Notes under the pieces: model-generated | Databases searched by the model: none | Told to the model about the DNA's origin: nothing | The model's input: the letters and a program-made list of their open reading frames with translations, nothing else | Made by a program: the position numbers and the translations under genes | NCBI RefSeq assembly: GCF_002848345.1 | Contig: NZ_CP025429.1 | Location: 2,604,001 to 2,668,000, forward strand | Reading direction: 5' to 3' | Source: Chromobacterium sp. ATCC 53434 | Lineage (GTDB): Bacteria; Pseudomonadota; Gammaproteobacteria; Burkholderiales; Chromobacteriaceae | DNA: 64,000 bases | In this document: positions 1-9,201 of the stretch, piece after piece | Position numbering within the stretch: the stretch's first letter is position 1 | How the letters are laid out: every line of letters begins with the position of its first letter

Positions 1-854
1 TCCGGCTTGATCTCCGCCACCAGATGCAAGCGGCGCTCGCCGCCGGCGCCGTCGACGACGCGGCAGTCCCAGCCCGGGGCCACCGCCGCGCGGAAATCTC
101 CATCGAACAGCAAGGCCCAGCGCGCCATCTCGTCCGGATGCAGGCAGGCCCGCCAGCGCTCGGGCGACGCGGACTCCGACTCGTCGACGCCATGCAACTC
201 GCGCATCCGGCCATCCCACGACAGCTTGCGGCCGACAATCTCCCACTCCCAGGTGCCCAGACCAAATGCCGCGGCGGCCAGCGCCAGCCTCTCCTCCAGC
301 GCCGCCGCCCGCCCCCGCTGTCGCCTGAACTCGTCCGCCTCCTCGACCAGCAACGAGAACGCGCCGTCATCCAGCCTGGCAAGCCTCAACAAGCGCCATT
401 GCGCTTCGCCGTCCCTGGGCAGCAGACGCGCCTCCAGCCGGCACTCGGTCAGCTCGCCGCGCGCCAGCCCCGCCAGCGCCCCGCCGGCCGCCGCCCAGTC
501 GTCTGCATCGCACAGCTGGCCGAACGGCCGTCCCAGCAGATCCTGACGCGAATACCCCAGCCATCCGCACAGGCGGCGATTGGCCTCGATCAGCCGCCAC
601 TGGCCATCCAGCGCGCCGAGACCGACGGCCGCGTTCCCCAGCATGCCGCTCAAGCGCCGGCGCTGCCGCGAACCGCGCCATCGATCCAGCCAGACGATCA
701 ACAACGCCGCCAGCGCGAATCCCCACGGCCAGCCGGATGCGCCGCCCGAAACGCCGCCGGCATGGGCGAACGTCGACTCGACGGCCAATGCCGCGGCCGC
801 CGTCCACAACGGCGGCGAAGGAAGACAGCGGCTCGGCGACAAATGATCGGGCAC
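1..854 (-). CDS. PAS-domain sensor protein, C-terminus cut by window edge
   Basis: This frame is open from a GTG at 854 to the window edge, giving about 284 residues without a stop. It has a short N-terminus, one hydrophobic segment at about residues 36-47 (membrane anchor), then two successive PAS-like modules. The first contains GMLGNAAVGLGALDGQWRLI-type PAS sequence (about residues 60-170) and the second begins near FGLGTWEWEI (about 190 onward). The output domain, likely histidine kinase, GGDEF or HAMP-type, lies beyond the edge and cannot be named. No ATG fits the beginning, so GTG 854 is my choice. It lies 47 bases after the stop of the response regulator gene, so the two probably form one signalling unit. 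Confidence 0.6.
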   Translation of the reverse strand, partial: MPDHLSPSRCLPSPPLWTAAAALAVESTFAHAGGVSGGASGWPWGFALAALLIVWLDRWRGSRQRRRLSGMLGNAAVGLGALDGQWRLIEANRRLCGWLGYSRQDLLGRPFGQLCDADDWAAAGGALAGLARGELTECRLEARLLPRDGEAQWRLLRLARLDDGAFSLLVEEADEFRRQRGRAAALEERLALAAAAFGLGTWEWEIVGRKLSWDGRMRELHGVDESESASPERWRACLHPDEMARWALLFDGDFRAAVAPGWDCRVVDGAGGERRLHLVAEIKP

Positions 855-900
855 GGCAACAGCTCCAGAAAGACGTCGGCGGCGCCGACGCGGGGACCAC

Positions 901-2604
901 TCACAACAACAGGAATTCAGCTTCCACCTCGTTACCGTGCCCGCGGTACACAAGCCGCGAACACAGCGCGCGCACCAATTCCACGCCCCGCCCATGCCGG
1001 CGCTCACCGGCGCGTTGGCCAAGCCGCTCCATCAAGGTGTGATGGTCGAAACCGGCGCCGCTGTCGCGCAACTGGATGCGAATGCAATCCCGCGCCTCTT
1101 CGCTGCGACGCTCCAGCTGCAATGCGATCCAGGCCTCTTCCAGCGCGGCCAGCTTCTCGCGTCGCGACGTGAAATAGCGTTCATAGCCATCCGGCTGCTC
1201 CTTGAGACCGGGGTCCAGCCCAAGCACGCCGTGATCCAAGGCATTATTGAACAATTCGGATACCACCAACAGCACCTGCTTGAATTGCCGGCCGCGCAGG
1301 CCCAGCTGATTCAGCCAGCCTATCAGCAAGGGAATGGCCTGATCCCGTCTCAATTCGGCGGCATTGAACTCCATCCTCACCAGCCAATTGCTCAACTGGC
1401 CGCCATCCTCCCGCCCCAGATGATCGGCCACGCGATTCAGCGCGGCGTTGACCCCGGCCTCCAGGCTCACCACGCCCAGCGAAATGTCGTCGCGGTTGGC
1501 CGCGCCCGCCAGATGCCCCATCACCGCCAACCGTATCGCATCCAGCGGCGCCTGCCGTCCGCCGCCGGCCATCGCCTGCAGAATGCGCGGATTGCCGAAC
1601 TGCTCGCCCGCTGCGTTTTCCGCCTCGGTCAGGCCATCGGAGCATACGACCAGTTGGCCGCTGACATCCCAGAAATACGATTCGCTGCCCCAGCGGAATT
1701 CGCCGGCATCGAGAATGCCCAGCGGCGGGTACTGAGACCGCCATTCCTTCAACAAGCCGCCCTGCTCCGACACGAACATCACGCAGGGGATGCCGCCGTT
1801 CCAGACCTCGATGCAACCAAGCTCCCAATCGATGGTGATCAGCGCCGCCGCGACGAAACGCCCGACCGGCAGCAACCGGTTCAGTTTGGCGTTGATCTCG
1901 CGCGCCATCGCCGACAAGGGGAAACCGCGCCGCGCCATCGCGTAGAAGATGTCCACCGCCGGCAGACAGGCCAGCGCCGCCGACAGGCCGTGGCCGGTGC
2001 TGTCGGCCAGCATCAGACACAGCTGGCCGGCCGGCGACAACGCCCGCGCCAGCACATCGCCGCTGAACTGCTCGGCCGACAGCTGCCAGCTGGACACGCC
2101 CGGCAGATCCAGCTCCTCGCTGCCGACGATGCTGTCCAGCACATGCTTGGCGAACAGTTGCTCCCGCTCGTTGCTGTTGAAATAATTGAGCAGTTTTTTC
2201 GAATCGGCCGAGATCCGGCTCTGCATCTCGCTGATGCGCTGCATCACGCGGATCTTGGCCGCCAGCATGGTCAGATTGATCGGCTTGGCCAGGTAGTCGT
2301 CGGCGCCGATGTCCAGACTGCTGATATGGGCCTCCTCGTCGCTGCGGGCGCTGAGGAAGATGATGGGCAGCCAGCGGCTGCCGCAAAGCTGGCGGATCTG
2401 CCGCGTGGCCTCGTGGCCGTCCATCACCGGCATCATCATGTCCATCAGGATCATGTCGGGCAGCTGCAGGCGGCACTGCTCCACCGCCTGCAGGCCATTC
2501 TCGGCATACGCGACGGCATGGCCCATCTCCTCGATCACCAGGCCCATCAACAGCCGCGTCGGCTCGGCGTCCTCCGCCACCAGCACGGTAAACCTATGCT
2601 CCAT
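901..2604 (-). CDS. Response regulator with SpoIIE/PP2C phosphatase and HATPase domains
   Basis: 567 residues in three parts. A receiver domain (1-125) carries the phospho-acceptor Asp in ILMDMMMPVMDG near residue 54. A PP2C/SpoIIE serine phosphatase (about 150-390) has the metal-binding stretches LADSTGHG, CSDGLTEA and RDDISLG. A C-terminal RsbW-like ATPase (about 420-567) has an N-box ELFNNALDHG and a G-box DSGAGFD. This architecture is known from HsbR/RssB-like regulators that control anti-sigma partner switching through a STAS protein; no STAS gene is in the window. All catalytic acids I looked for are present, so it is probably active. It precedes the PAS sensor gene, which may signal to it. 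Confidence 0.93.
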   Translation of the reverse strand: MEHRFTVLVAEDAEPTRLLMGLVIEEMGHAVAYAENGLQAVEQCRLQLPDMILMDMMMPVMDGHEATRQIRQLCGSRWLPIIFLSARSDEEAHISSLDIGADDYLAKPINLTMLAAKIRVMQRISEMQSRISADSKKLLNYFNSNEREQLFAKHVLDSIVGSEELDLPGVSSWQLSAEQFSGDVLARALSPAGQLCLMLADSTGHGLSAALACLPAVDIFYAMARRGFPLSAMAREINAKLNRLLPVGRFVAAALITIDWELGCIEVWNGGIPCVMFVSEQGGLLKEWRSQYPPLGILDAGEFRWGSESYFWDVSGQLVVCSDGLTEAENAAGEQFGNPRILQAMAGGGRQAPLDAIRLAVMGHLAGAANRDDISLGVVSLEAGVNAALNRVADHLGREDGGQLSNWLVRMEFNAAELRRDQAIPLLIGWLNQLGLRGRQFKQVLLVVSELFNNALDHGVLGLDPGLKEQPDGYERYFTSRREKLAALEEAWIALQLERRSEEARDCIRIQLRDSGAGFDHHTLMERLGQRAGERRHGRGVELVRALCSRLVYRGHGNEVEAEFLLL

Positions 2605-3233
2605 CGCCGCTCCCGCTCAAGTGGGACGGGCTCCGCCCGCCGCCACATCCCAACGCCATTGCCCGGCGCCGGACTTGAGAAATGAATCCGCGCCGCGGCC
2701 GCAAAAATACATGCGGTTGCTAATGCGATATGGCGCATAAGGCCTGCACTGTCAAACCGGCGCGCGCGAGCCGCGCCGTAGGAAGGTTCCGACTTTAAGC
2801 GGCAAAGAGGGAAAAACCGCCCTGCTGGAATAGCTTGATCGGGCAGCGGCATATTTTGATTGTGCCTATCTCGATAATAGTTCTATCTGAATAGGTATTC
2901 CGTCGCGCAAATAGACGATGAGCAGGCACTCAGCTCAAAAAGATGGTGGCAGACCATCATGCCGCCGCTGTTTTTATGGCCACGCCCATATCGTCGACAA
3001 CAGGACCGGCTCCCCTTCCCGCCATTACGCCGGCATGCCGGTCTTCAATTCGGGCGCCTTGTTCGATGGCGACTGCCTTTCCCGCAGTTGGAGGGGAACG
3101 GCGTCCGCGTCGTGTCCCGCAACGGCAGAGACGACACGCCAAGAAAACGGAAACGATAGACCGCGCGATCTCTTTCCACTGAGCGCCCGAACGGCATGCG
3201 CCTCGGTGGAAAATCACGATTCCGGAGATAGAG
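2605..3233. other. Intergenic region between divergent genes
   Basis: 629 bases separate the minus-strand regulator from the plus-strand RHS gene. I see no convincing gene. An AT-rich patch at about 2850-2910 stands out from the GC-rich surroundings and is the likeliest place for promoters of either gene. No clear terminator or repeat was found. Confidence 0.4.
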
Positions 3234-4376
3234 ATGGACAACAGCGTGCTCGGATGGAACGGGGAGCGTCTCGACCCGGTCAGCGGCGCGACCCACCTGG
3301 GCAACGGCTACCGGGCTTACAGCCCGGCGCTGATGCGATTCCACTGCCCCGACAGCCTGAGTCCGTTCGGCGCAGGCGGCGTCAACCGGTACGCCTACTG
3401 CGCCGGCGATCCGGTCAACCGCGCCGATCCATCCGGCCACCTGAGCTGGCAGGCCTGGACCATGATAGGCCTGGGCGCCACCGGCCTGGGGCTCGCGGCG
3501 CTCACAGCCGGGACGTCGATTGTCGCCTCCGGCGGGATCATCGCCGCGCTGGAAAGCGCCTCGGCCATATCGCTGGCGATAGGCGGAGCGGCCGCGGTGG
3601 CTGACGCGGCCGCGATAGCGAGCGGAATCTTCGAGGAGAGCAATCCGAAGGCGTCGGCGATATTGGGCTGGGTGTCGTTCTCGGCAGGAATGTTGTCGCT
3701 GGGAACCGGGCTGGCCTTCGCCGGGCAAAGGCTGCTGGCCGCCCGCGACACGATGACGATGGGCCTGGACAGCGAGTTCCGGTTTATCACCTCCCTCGGT
3801 CGCACGTCGAGAACCAAGCCGCCGTTCAATACAATGATGTCGGTGATATTTGCAGACGTATTCAAGCCCTCCGCGGACCAGCTCTACCGGAGATTGAATA
3901 TCTGGGCGCATGGGCGAGAGCTGGACCGCATTTGCATCGGCGGGAAGCCATCGACCATAGACGAGTTGATTGACCGGCTGGTCGAAGAAAATATCGATAT
4001 AACCGATTACAACGTCGTCAGATTCATCACATGCAATTCGGCCGATCTGGCGCGGGCATTCACGGAAAAGACATCGATGGCGGCGACGGGTTTCCTCAAG
4101 GATGTCACCGTCCGCGGGCATGCCGTCAGCGCATTAAAACGGATATCAAGACAGACACGTAAACTCCCAAACACTGGGGCAGAACTACGTTTTACACAGC
4201 TCGCGGATCTATATCGCGACCACGCCATACTTTCGGGCATCGATATTCTCGAAGACCGGGAATTTTTCCGCGTCATCAGCGGCAGTCCCGTATCCTTCAG
4301 AAGCCTGCCGGAGCAAGAAGAGATCATAGAGCGAGTAGACGGTTATCCGCCGCCGGGATGGTCAATGGAAAACTAG
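3234..4376 (+). CDS. Short RHS-core protein with possible caspase-like C-terminal toxin domain
   Basis: 380 residues. Residues about 5-70 form the conserved end of an RHS repeat core (LGWNGERLDPVSG, then NRYAYCAGDPVNRADPSGH). Two glycine/alanine-rich hydrophobic stretches follow (about 77-165). The last 210 residues are a different, less GC-rich tail, as expected for a variable toxin tip. In the tail IWAHG (His near 226) and FITCNSADL (Cys near 266) are spaced like the His-Cys pair of clan CD (caspase/C80) peptidases; this is inference from motif spacing only. There is no YD-repeat shell or signal peptide, so it resembles the short 'orphan' RHS proteins of pseudomonads. No immunity gene is obvious downstream. 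The start has GGAGATAGAG just before ATG. Confidence 0.75.
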   Translation: MDNSVLGWNGERLDPVSGATHLGNGYRAYSPALMRFHCPDSLSPFGAGGVNRYAYCAGDPVNRADPSGHLSWQAWTMIGLGATGLGLAALTAGTSIVASGGIIAALESASAISLAIGGAAAVADAAAIASGIFEESNPKASAILGWVSFSAGMLSLGTGLAFAGQRLLAARDTMTMGLDSEFRFITSLGRTSRTKPPFNTMMSVIFADVFKPSADQLYRRLNIWAHGRELDRICIGGKPSTIDELIDRLVEENIDITDYNVVRFITCNSADLARAFTEKTSMAATGFLKDVTVRGHAVSALKRISRQTRKLPNTGAELRFTQLADLYRDHAILSGIDILEDREFFRVISGSPVSFRSLPEQEEIIERVDGYPPPGWSMEN

Positions 4377-4690
4377 TCAACTTCAAAACAATCAACCTTG
4401 CTTCGCGGCGACGCTGCCGGGAACGGTACAGGCTCGATGCCGGGAACAAACCGCAGCGGCCCGGTCCAATGGCCGAGGCCGGCTATCCGGCAACGGTGCC
4501 GTCCGCCCCATGGCAAAGAATCTGCATGGCGGTTTCGGGAGCTCCCGGCGTCGGGCGCGATCGGGTATAGTAAGCTTCATGCTCCCCCGCCTCCGAAGGC
4601 CCGAATCAAGCAAGCAAAGGGATATATTTGGGGGTATCAAATAGCTGGCCAATCTCTTGAAGCCAGTAAAATCAAGGGTTTAAGCTCAAT
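4377..4690. other. Leader region upstream of trpG
   Basis: 314 bases with no supported gene; the open frames here lack ribosome sites and coding character. The last 100 bases are less GC-rich and must hold the trpG promoter, but I could not pick out a convincing -10/-35 pair, leader peptide or attenuator. Confidence 0.35.
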
Positions 4691-5260
4691 ATGCTATTGA
4701 TGATCGACAATTACGACTCCTTCACCTACAACTTGGTCCAGTACTTCGGCGAGCTGGGCCAGCAGGTGAAGGTGTTCCGCAACGACGAAATCACGCTGCA
4801 GCAGATAGAAGAACTGCAGCCGAAATACCTGGTGGTCTCCCCCGGCCCGTGCACGCCCAACGAGGCAGGGGTATCGGTGCCCGCCATCCTGCATTTCGCC
4901 GGCAAGCTGCCCATCATGGGCGTCTGCCTGGGCCACCAGGGCATAGGCCAGGCCTTCGGCGGCAAGGTCGTGCACGCCAAGCAGCTGATGCACGGCAAGG
5001 TGTCGCCGGTCAGCCACAACGACGTCGGCATGTTCCGCGGCCTGCCCAACCCGGTCACCTGCACCCGTTACCACTCGCTGGTGATAGAGCGCGAGACGCT
5101 GCCGGACTGCCTGGAGATCACGGCCTGGACCGACGACGGCGAAATCATGGGCGTGCGCCACAAGACGCTGCCGGTAGAAGGCGTGCAATTCCACCCGGAA
5201 TCCATCCTGACCGAGCACGGCCACCGCATGCTGGACAACTTCCTGAAGGAATTCGCCTGA
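4691..5260 (+). CDS. trpG: Anthranilate synthase component II (glutamine amidotransferase)
   Basis: 189 residues, the normal length for TrpG. It releases ammonia from glutamine for anthranilate formation from chorismate by TrpE in tryptophan synthesis; the same subunit often also serves PabB for folate. The class I amidotransferase triad is visible: the nucleophile Cys in GVCLGHQ (about residue 79) and His/Glu in QFHPESI (about 168-172). The start [20 protein letters not shown] is diagnostic. trpE is not in the window; trpD follows after one small gene. The stop overlaps the next start by one base (TGATG), so translation is probably coupled. Confidence 0.97.
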   Translation: MLLMIDNYDSFTYNLVQYFGELGQQVKVFRNDEITLQQIEELQPKYLVVSPGPCTPNEAGVSVPAILHFAGKLPIMGVCLGHQGIGQAFGGKVVHAKQLMHGKVSPVSHNDVGMFRGLPNPVTCTRYHSLVIERETLPDCLEITAWTDDGEIMGVRHKTLPVEGVQFHPESILTEHGHRMLDNFLKEFA

Positions 5261-5649
5261 TGCGGCCGCTGGCGATGTTGCTGGCCGCGCTGCTGGCCGC
5301 GCCGGCCTGGGCCGGCGCGCTCGACGACTGCACGCAAAAGCAGGCCGACACGCCGGCGGTCGCCGCCTGCCTGAAACAGCGCCACGACGAGGCGCACAGG
5401 CAGTTGACGGCGCTGGAGGACAAGGCGATGGTCGCGATGCGCCAGCTGGACGCCACCACCGACAACCGCTACCACGCGGCGCGCGCGCTCAGGCGCGCCC
5501 AGCAGGCCTACGAGGCCTACCGCCGCCAGCAGTGCGACTGGGTGGAGGCCGGCTACGCCAGCGGCAACGGCGCCGGACGCGCCCGCCTGGCCTGCGAAAT
5601 CGACCTGGATACGCAAAGGCTGGCCGAGCTCGGCCGGCAAAGCTCATAG
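5260..5649 (+). CDS. Small secreted DUF1311/LprI-like protein
   Basis: 129 residues with a clear signal peptide (RPLAMLLAALLAAPAWAG, cut near residue 19). The mature part has four cysteines (DDC, AAC, QQC, LAC) and the Gln/Leu/Arg-rich helical pattern with AQQAYEAYRRQQC that marks the DUF1311/LprI N-terminal family, some members of which inhibit lysozyme. It should be periplasmic. It sits between trpG and trpD, overlapping the trpG stop by one base and ending 12 bases before trpD, so it is co-transcribed with tryptophan genes although no role in that pathway is known. Confidence 0.82.
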   Translation: MRPLAMLLAALLAAPAWAGALDDCTQKQADTPAVAACLKQRHDEAHRQLTALEDKAMVAMRQLDATTDNRYHAARALRRAQQAYEAYRRQQCDWVEAGYASGNGAGRARLACEIDLDTQRLAELGRQSS

Positions 5650-5661
5650 GAATACCGCACG

Positions 5662-6690
5662 ATGATCAGTCCGCAAGCGGCACTGAACCGTCTTATCGAC
5701 GGCAATGAACTGTTTTACGACGAGATGCTGGCGCTGATGCGCCAGATCATGCGCGGCGAACTGACGCCGGCGCAGACGGCGGCCATCCTGATCGGCCTCA
5801 GGGTCAAGGTCGAATCGGTATCGGAAATCGCCGCCGCCGCCACCGTGATGCGCGAATTCGCCACCCATGTGCCGGTGGCCGACCGCGGTCACCTGGTGGA
5901 CACCTGCGGCACCGGCGGCGACAAGTCGCACACTTTCAACATCTCCACCACCGCCGCCTTCGTCGCGGCGGCGGCCGGCGCCCGCGTCGCCAAGCACGGC
6001 GGCCGCTCGGTATCGTCCAGTTCGGGCAGCGCCGACGTGCTGGAGCGGCTGGGCGTCAATCTGCAACTGACGCCGGAGCAGGTCGGCCGCTGCATCGACG
6101 AGATTGGCCTCGGTTTCATGTTCGCGCCCAACCATCACAGCGCGATGAAGCATGTGGCGCCGATCCGCAAGGAGCTGGGCGCGCGCACCATCTTCAACAT
6201 TCTGGGGCCGCTGACCAATCCGGCCGACGCCGACAATCAGCTGATGGGCGTCTTCCATCCCGATCTGGTCGGCATCCAGTCGCGGGTGTTGCAGCAGCTC
6301 GGCAGCCGCCACGTGATGATCGTCCACGGCTGCGACGGCCTCGACGAGCTGACGCTGTCCGGACCGAGCCGGGTGGCGGAGCTGAAGGACGGCGAAATCC
6401 AGGAATACCAGCTGGAGCCCGGCGAGTTCGGCCTGGCGACATGCGAGCTGAAGGCCTTGCGCGCCGACACGGCCGAGCAGTCGCGCGACCGTCTGCTATC
6501 GGTGCTGGACGGCGAATCCGGCCCGGCGCGCGACATCGTGCTGTTCAACGCCGGCGCCGCGATTTATACCGCCGATATCGCCCCAAGCCTGGCCGACGGT
6601 GTTACCATGGCGCGCGAAGCGCTGGACAGCGGCAATGCCCGCCGGAAGCTGGATCAGCTGGTCGCCCTGAGTCACAAGCTCGCCCGCTGA
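5662..6690 (+). CDS. trpD: Anthranilate phosphoribosyltransferase
   Basis: 342 residues, normal for TrpD. It transfers the phosphoribosyl group from PRPP to anthranilate, the second step of tryptophan synthesis. The glycine-rich PRPP site [15 protein letters not shown] (about 81-95), the [15 protein letters not shown] stretch (about 112-126) and the HH of [13 protein letters not shown] are all present, as is [14 protein letters not shown]. It stands alone, not fused to trpG. No trpC follows; the next gene is a sugar-phosphate mutase. Confidence 0.97.
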   Translation: MISPQAALNRLIDGNELFYDEMLALMRQIMRGELTPAQTAAILIGLRVKVESVSEIAAAATVMREFATHVPVADRGHLVDTCGTGGDKSHTFNISTTAAFVAAAAGARVAKHGGRSVSSSSGSADVLERLGVNLQLTPEQVGRCIDEIGLGFMFAPNHHSAMKHVAPIRKELGARTIFNILGPLTNPADADNQLMGVFHPDLVGIQSRVLQQLGSRHVMIVHGCDGLDELTLSGPSRVAELKDGEIQEYQLEPGEFGLATCELKALRADTAEQSRDRLLSVLDGESGPARDIVLFNAGAAIYTADIAPSLADGVTMAREALDSGNARRKLDQLVALSHKLAR

Positions 6691-6765
6691 ATTCAAGACA
6701 AGGACAGCGGCGCGCCACCCGCCGCCGCTCTTCTTCAACCGCATCGAAACCGTGCTGAAACCATC

Positions 6766-8142
6766 ATGACCAAAATATCCAAAGACATCTTCAAGGCCTA
6801 CGACATCCGCGGCATCGTCGGCAAGACGCTGACCGCCGCCGTCGCCCGCCAGATCGGCCAGGCGGTGGGCTCGGAAGCCCGCGCCCGCAAGGTGCAGGCT
6901 ATCGTGGTCGGACGCGACGGCCGGCTGTCCGGTCCGGAATTGTGCGAAGCGCTGGCCGACGGCATCCGCGCCGCCGGCGTCGATGTCATCGATATCGGTC
7001 GCGTGGCGACGCCGGTGCTGTATTTCGCCGCCCACCAGCTGGGCACGCTGTCCGGCGTGATGGTCACCGGCAGCCACAACCCGCCCGACTACAACGGCTT
7101 CAAGATGATGCTGGCCGGCGACACGCTGGCCGGCGACGACATCCAGCGGCTGTACCAGCGCATCGTCGACGCCGAGCTCGACGACGGCGCAGGCGGCTAC
7201 AGCACCGCCGACGTGGCCGAGGACTATTTCGAGCGCATCACCTCCGACATCAAGCTGGAACGTCCGCTGAACATCGTGGTGGACAGCGGCAACGGCGTGG
7301 CCGGCGCCTTCGGCCCGCTGCTGTACCGCCGCCTGGGCTGCAAGGTTCGCGAGCTGTTCTGCGACGTGGACGGCACCTTCCCCAACCACCACCCGGACCC
7401 GGCCAAGCCGGAAAACCTGAAGGACCTTATCGAGGCGCTGCAGAAGACCGACGCCGAGATCGGCCTGGCCTTCGACGGCGACGGCGATCGCCTGGGCGTG
7501 GTCACCAAGGAAGGCAACATCATCTGGCCGGACCGCCAGCTTATGCTGTACGCCGCCGACGTGCTGGAGCGCAATCCGAAGGCCAAGGTGATCTTCGACG
7601 TCAAGTCCACCCGCCTGCTGAAGCCGTGGATCAAGCAGAACGGCGGCGTGCCGGTGATGGCGCGCACCGGCCACAGCTTCATCAAGGCCAAGATCAAGGA
7701 GACCGGCGCGCTGTTGGCCGGCGAGATGAGCGGCCACGTGTTCTTCAAGGAGCGCTGGTACGGTTTCGACGACGGCATCTACACCGGCGCCCGGCTGCTG
7801 GAAGTGCTGTCCCGCGTCGAGGACCCGAGCGAGCTGTTGAACGCGCTGCCCAACGCCGTCTCGACGCCGGAGTTGAACCTGAAGATGGCCAAGGAAGGCG
7901 AAAACCACGCGCTGATCGCCAAATTGCAGGAGTCGGCCAAGTTCGACGACGCCGAGGAAGTCAACACGCTGGACGGCCTGCGCGTCGAATACAAGGACGG
8001 CTTCGGCCTGGCGCGCGCCTCCAACACCACGCCGGTGATCGTGCTGCGCTTCGAGGCCGACGACGAGGCGGCGCTGGAGCGCATCAAGGGCGATTTCCGC
8101 CGCGTGCTGGCCACCGCCACCGACGCCAAGCTGCCGTTCTGA
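6766..8142 (+). CDS. Phosphomannomutase/phosphoglucomutase
   Basis: 458 residues, typical of the AlgC/ManB family that interconverts hexose 6- and 1-phosphates for LPS, capsule and exopolysaccharide precursors. The phosphoserine loop TGSHNPPDYNG is at about residues 101-111, the Mg-binding DGDGDR at about 238-243, and the sugar-binding GEMSGH near 320. It could act on mannose, glucose or both; sequence alone does not decide. It follows trpD by 75 bases; a GC hairpin at about 6705-6730 may attenuate read-through. Confidence 0.93.
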   Translation: MTKISKDIFKAYDIRGIVGKTLTAAVARQIGQAVGSEARARKVQAIVVGRDGRLSGPELCEALADGIRAAGVDVIDIGRVATPVLYFAAHQLGTLSGVMVTGSHNPPDYNGFKMMLAGDTLAGDDIQRLYQRIVDAELDDGAGGYSTADVAEDYFERITSDIKLERPLNIVVDSGNGVAGAFGPLLYRRLGCKVRELFCDVDGTFPNHHPDPAKPENLKDLIEALQKTDAEIGLAFDGDGDRLGVVTKEGNIIWPDRQLMLYAADVLERNPKAKVIFDVKSTRLLKPWIKQNGGVPVMARTGHSFIKAKIKETGALLAGEMSGHVFFKERWYGFDDGIYTGARLLEVLSRVEDPSELLNALPNAVSTPELNLKMAKEGENHALIAKLQESAKFDDAEEVNTLDGLRVEYKDGFGLARASNTTPVIVLRFEADDEAALERIKGDFRRVLATATDAKLPF

Positions 8143-8229
8143 CGCATCGCGGCCCGCCCGCGCGGCCGCCGCGACACATTGCCAGGGGACATGGCCCAGC
8201 CATGTCCCCGTTGTATTGAAAGGAATCCC

Positions 8230-9132
8230 ATGTACCAACTGGCCGCCAGCCACTTCACCACCGCGCGCGACCTGCTGCGCTTCGCCGTGTCGCGCTTCAA
8301 CGAAGCCGAACTGACCTATGGCCACGGCACCCACAACGCCCACGACGAGGCCGCGTATTTGATCTTGTCGGCGCTGCAATTGCCGATAGACACGCTGGAC
8401 CCTTACCTGGACGCCAGGCTGCTGCCGGAGGAGGTGGAGCGCGTGCTCGAGCTGATCCGCCGCCGCGCCGAGGAAAAGGTGCCGGTCGCCTACCTGACCA
8501 ACGAGGCCTGGCAGGGCGAGTTCAATTTCTACGTCGACGAGCGCGTACTGGTGCCGCGCTCCTTCATCTACGAGCTGCTGGGCGAACCGCTGGCGCCGTG
8601 GATAGAACACCCGGAACTGGTGCACCGCGCGCTGGACCTGTGCACCGGCTCCGGCTGCCTGGCCATCCAGCTGGCCCACCACTACCCGGACGCCGAGATC
8701 GACGCCGTCGACATCTCGCTGGACGCGCTGGAAGTGGCGGCGGTCAATGTCGAGCACTACGGCCTGCAAGACCGGATCAATCTGGTCCACACCGACATGT
8801 TCGAGGGGATAGAGGAAAAGTACGACCTGATCATCTCCAATCCGCCCTACGTCGACGCCGAATCGGTGGAGGAACTGCCGGAAGAGTATCTGCATGAGCC
8901 GGAAATCGCGCTCGGCTCCGGCGAGGACGGCCTGGACGCCACCCGCGAAATCCTGCGCCGCGCGCCGGAATTCCTCAACGAGCGCGGCGTGCTGATCGTG
9001 GAAATCGGCCACAATCGCGACATGCTGGAAGAGTGCTTCCCCACCCTGCCCTTCATGTGGATGGAAACCCAGAGCGGCGACGGATTCGTCTTCCTGCTGA
9101 CCCGCGAAGACATTGTCGACGCCGGCATCTGA
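8230..9132 (+). CDS. prmB: Ribosomal protein L3 N5-glutamine methyltransferase
   Basis: 300 residues from the ATG at 8230, preceded by AAAGGAATCCC; an upstream in-frame start at 8179 lacks this site. HemK/PrmB-type class I methyltransferase: SAM-binding DLCTGSGCLAIQLA (about 136-149), acidic loop DAVDIS, and the substrate-glutamine motif NPPY (about 203-206). The N-terminal helical part (YGHGTHNAHDEAAYL and PVAYLTNEAWQGEFNFYV) matches PrmB rather than PrmC. It methylates a glutamine of ribosomal protein L3. The gene ends at a strong terminator. Confidence 0.94.
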   Translation: MYQLAASHFTTARDLLRFAVSRFNEAELTYGHGTHNAHDEAAYLILSALQLPIDTLDPYLDARLLPEEVERVLELIRRRAEEKVPVAYLTNEAWQGEFNFYVDERVLVPRSFIYELLGEPLAPWIEHPELVHRALDLCTGSGCLAIQLAHHYPDAEIDAVDISLDALEVAAVNVEHYGLQDRINLVHTDMFEGIEEKYDLIISNPPYVDAESVEELPEEYLHEPEIALGSGEDGLDATREILRRAPEFLNERGVLIVEIGHNRDMLEECFPTLPFMWMETQSGDGFVFLLTREDIVDAGI

Positions 9133-9141
9133 TCGGACCGC

Positions 9142-9176
9142 AAAGCCGCCAAAACCAAGCGTTTGGCGGCTTTTCT
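9142..9176 (+). terminator. Rho-independent terminator after prmB
   Basis: A perfect 12-bp stem, AAAGCCGCCAAA (9142-9153) with TTTGGCGGCTTT (9162-9173), an 8-base loop and a short T run. Because the stem is A/T-flanked it could also stop minus-strand transcription of the LysR gene that ends at 9202. Confidence 0.9.
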
Positions 9177-9201
9177 CATTTATCCCGCGGCCCGGCGGAG
9201 A

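Noticed and set aside
2918..3604. Plus-strand frame overlapping the RHS gene start
   Set aside because: Different frame from the RHS core, low-complexity product, no ribosome site.
4398..4700. Small plus-strand frames between the RHS gene and trpG, considered as an immunity gene
   Set aside because: No ribosome site, no protein-like composition, and they run into trpG.
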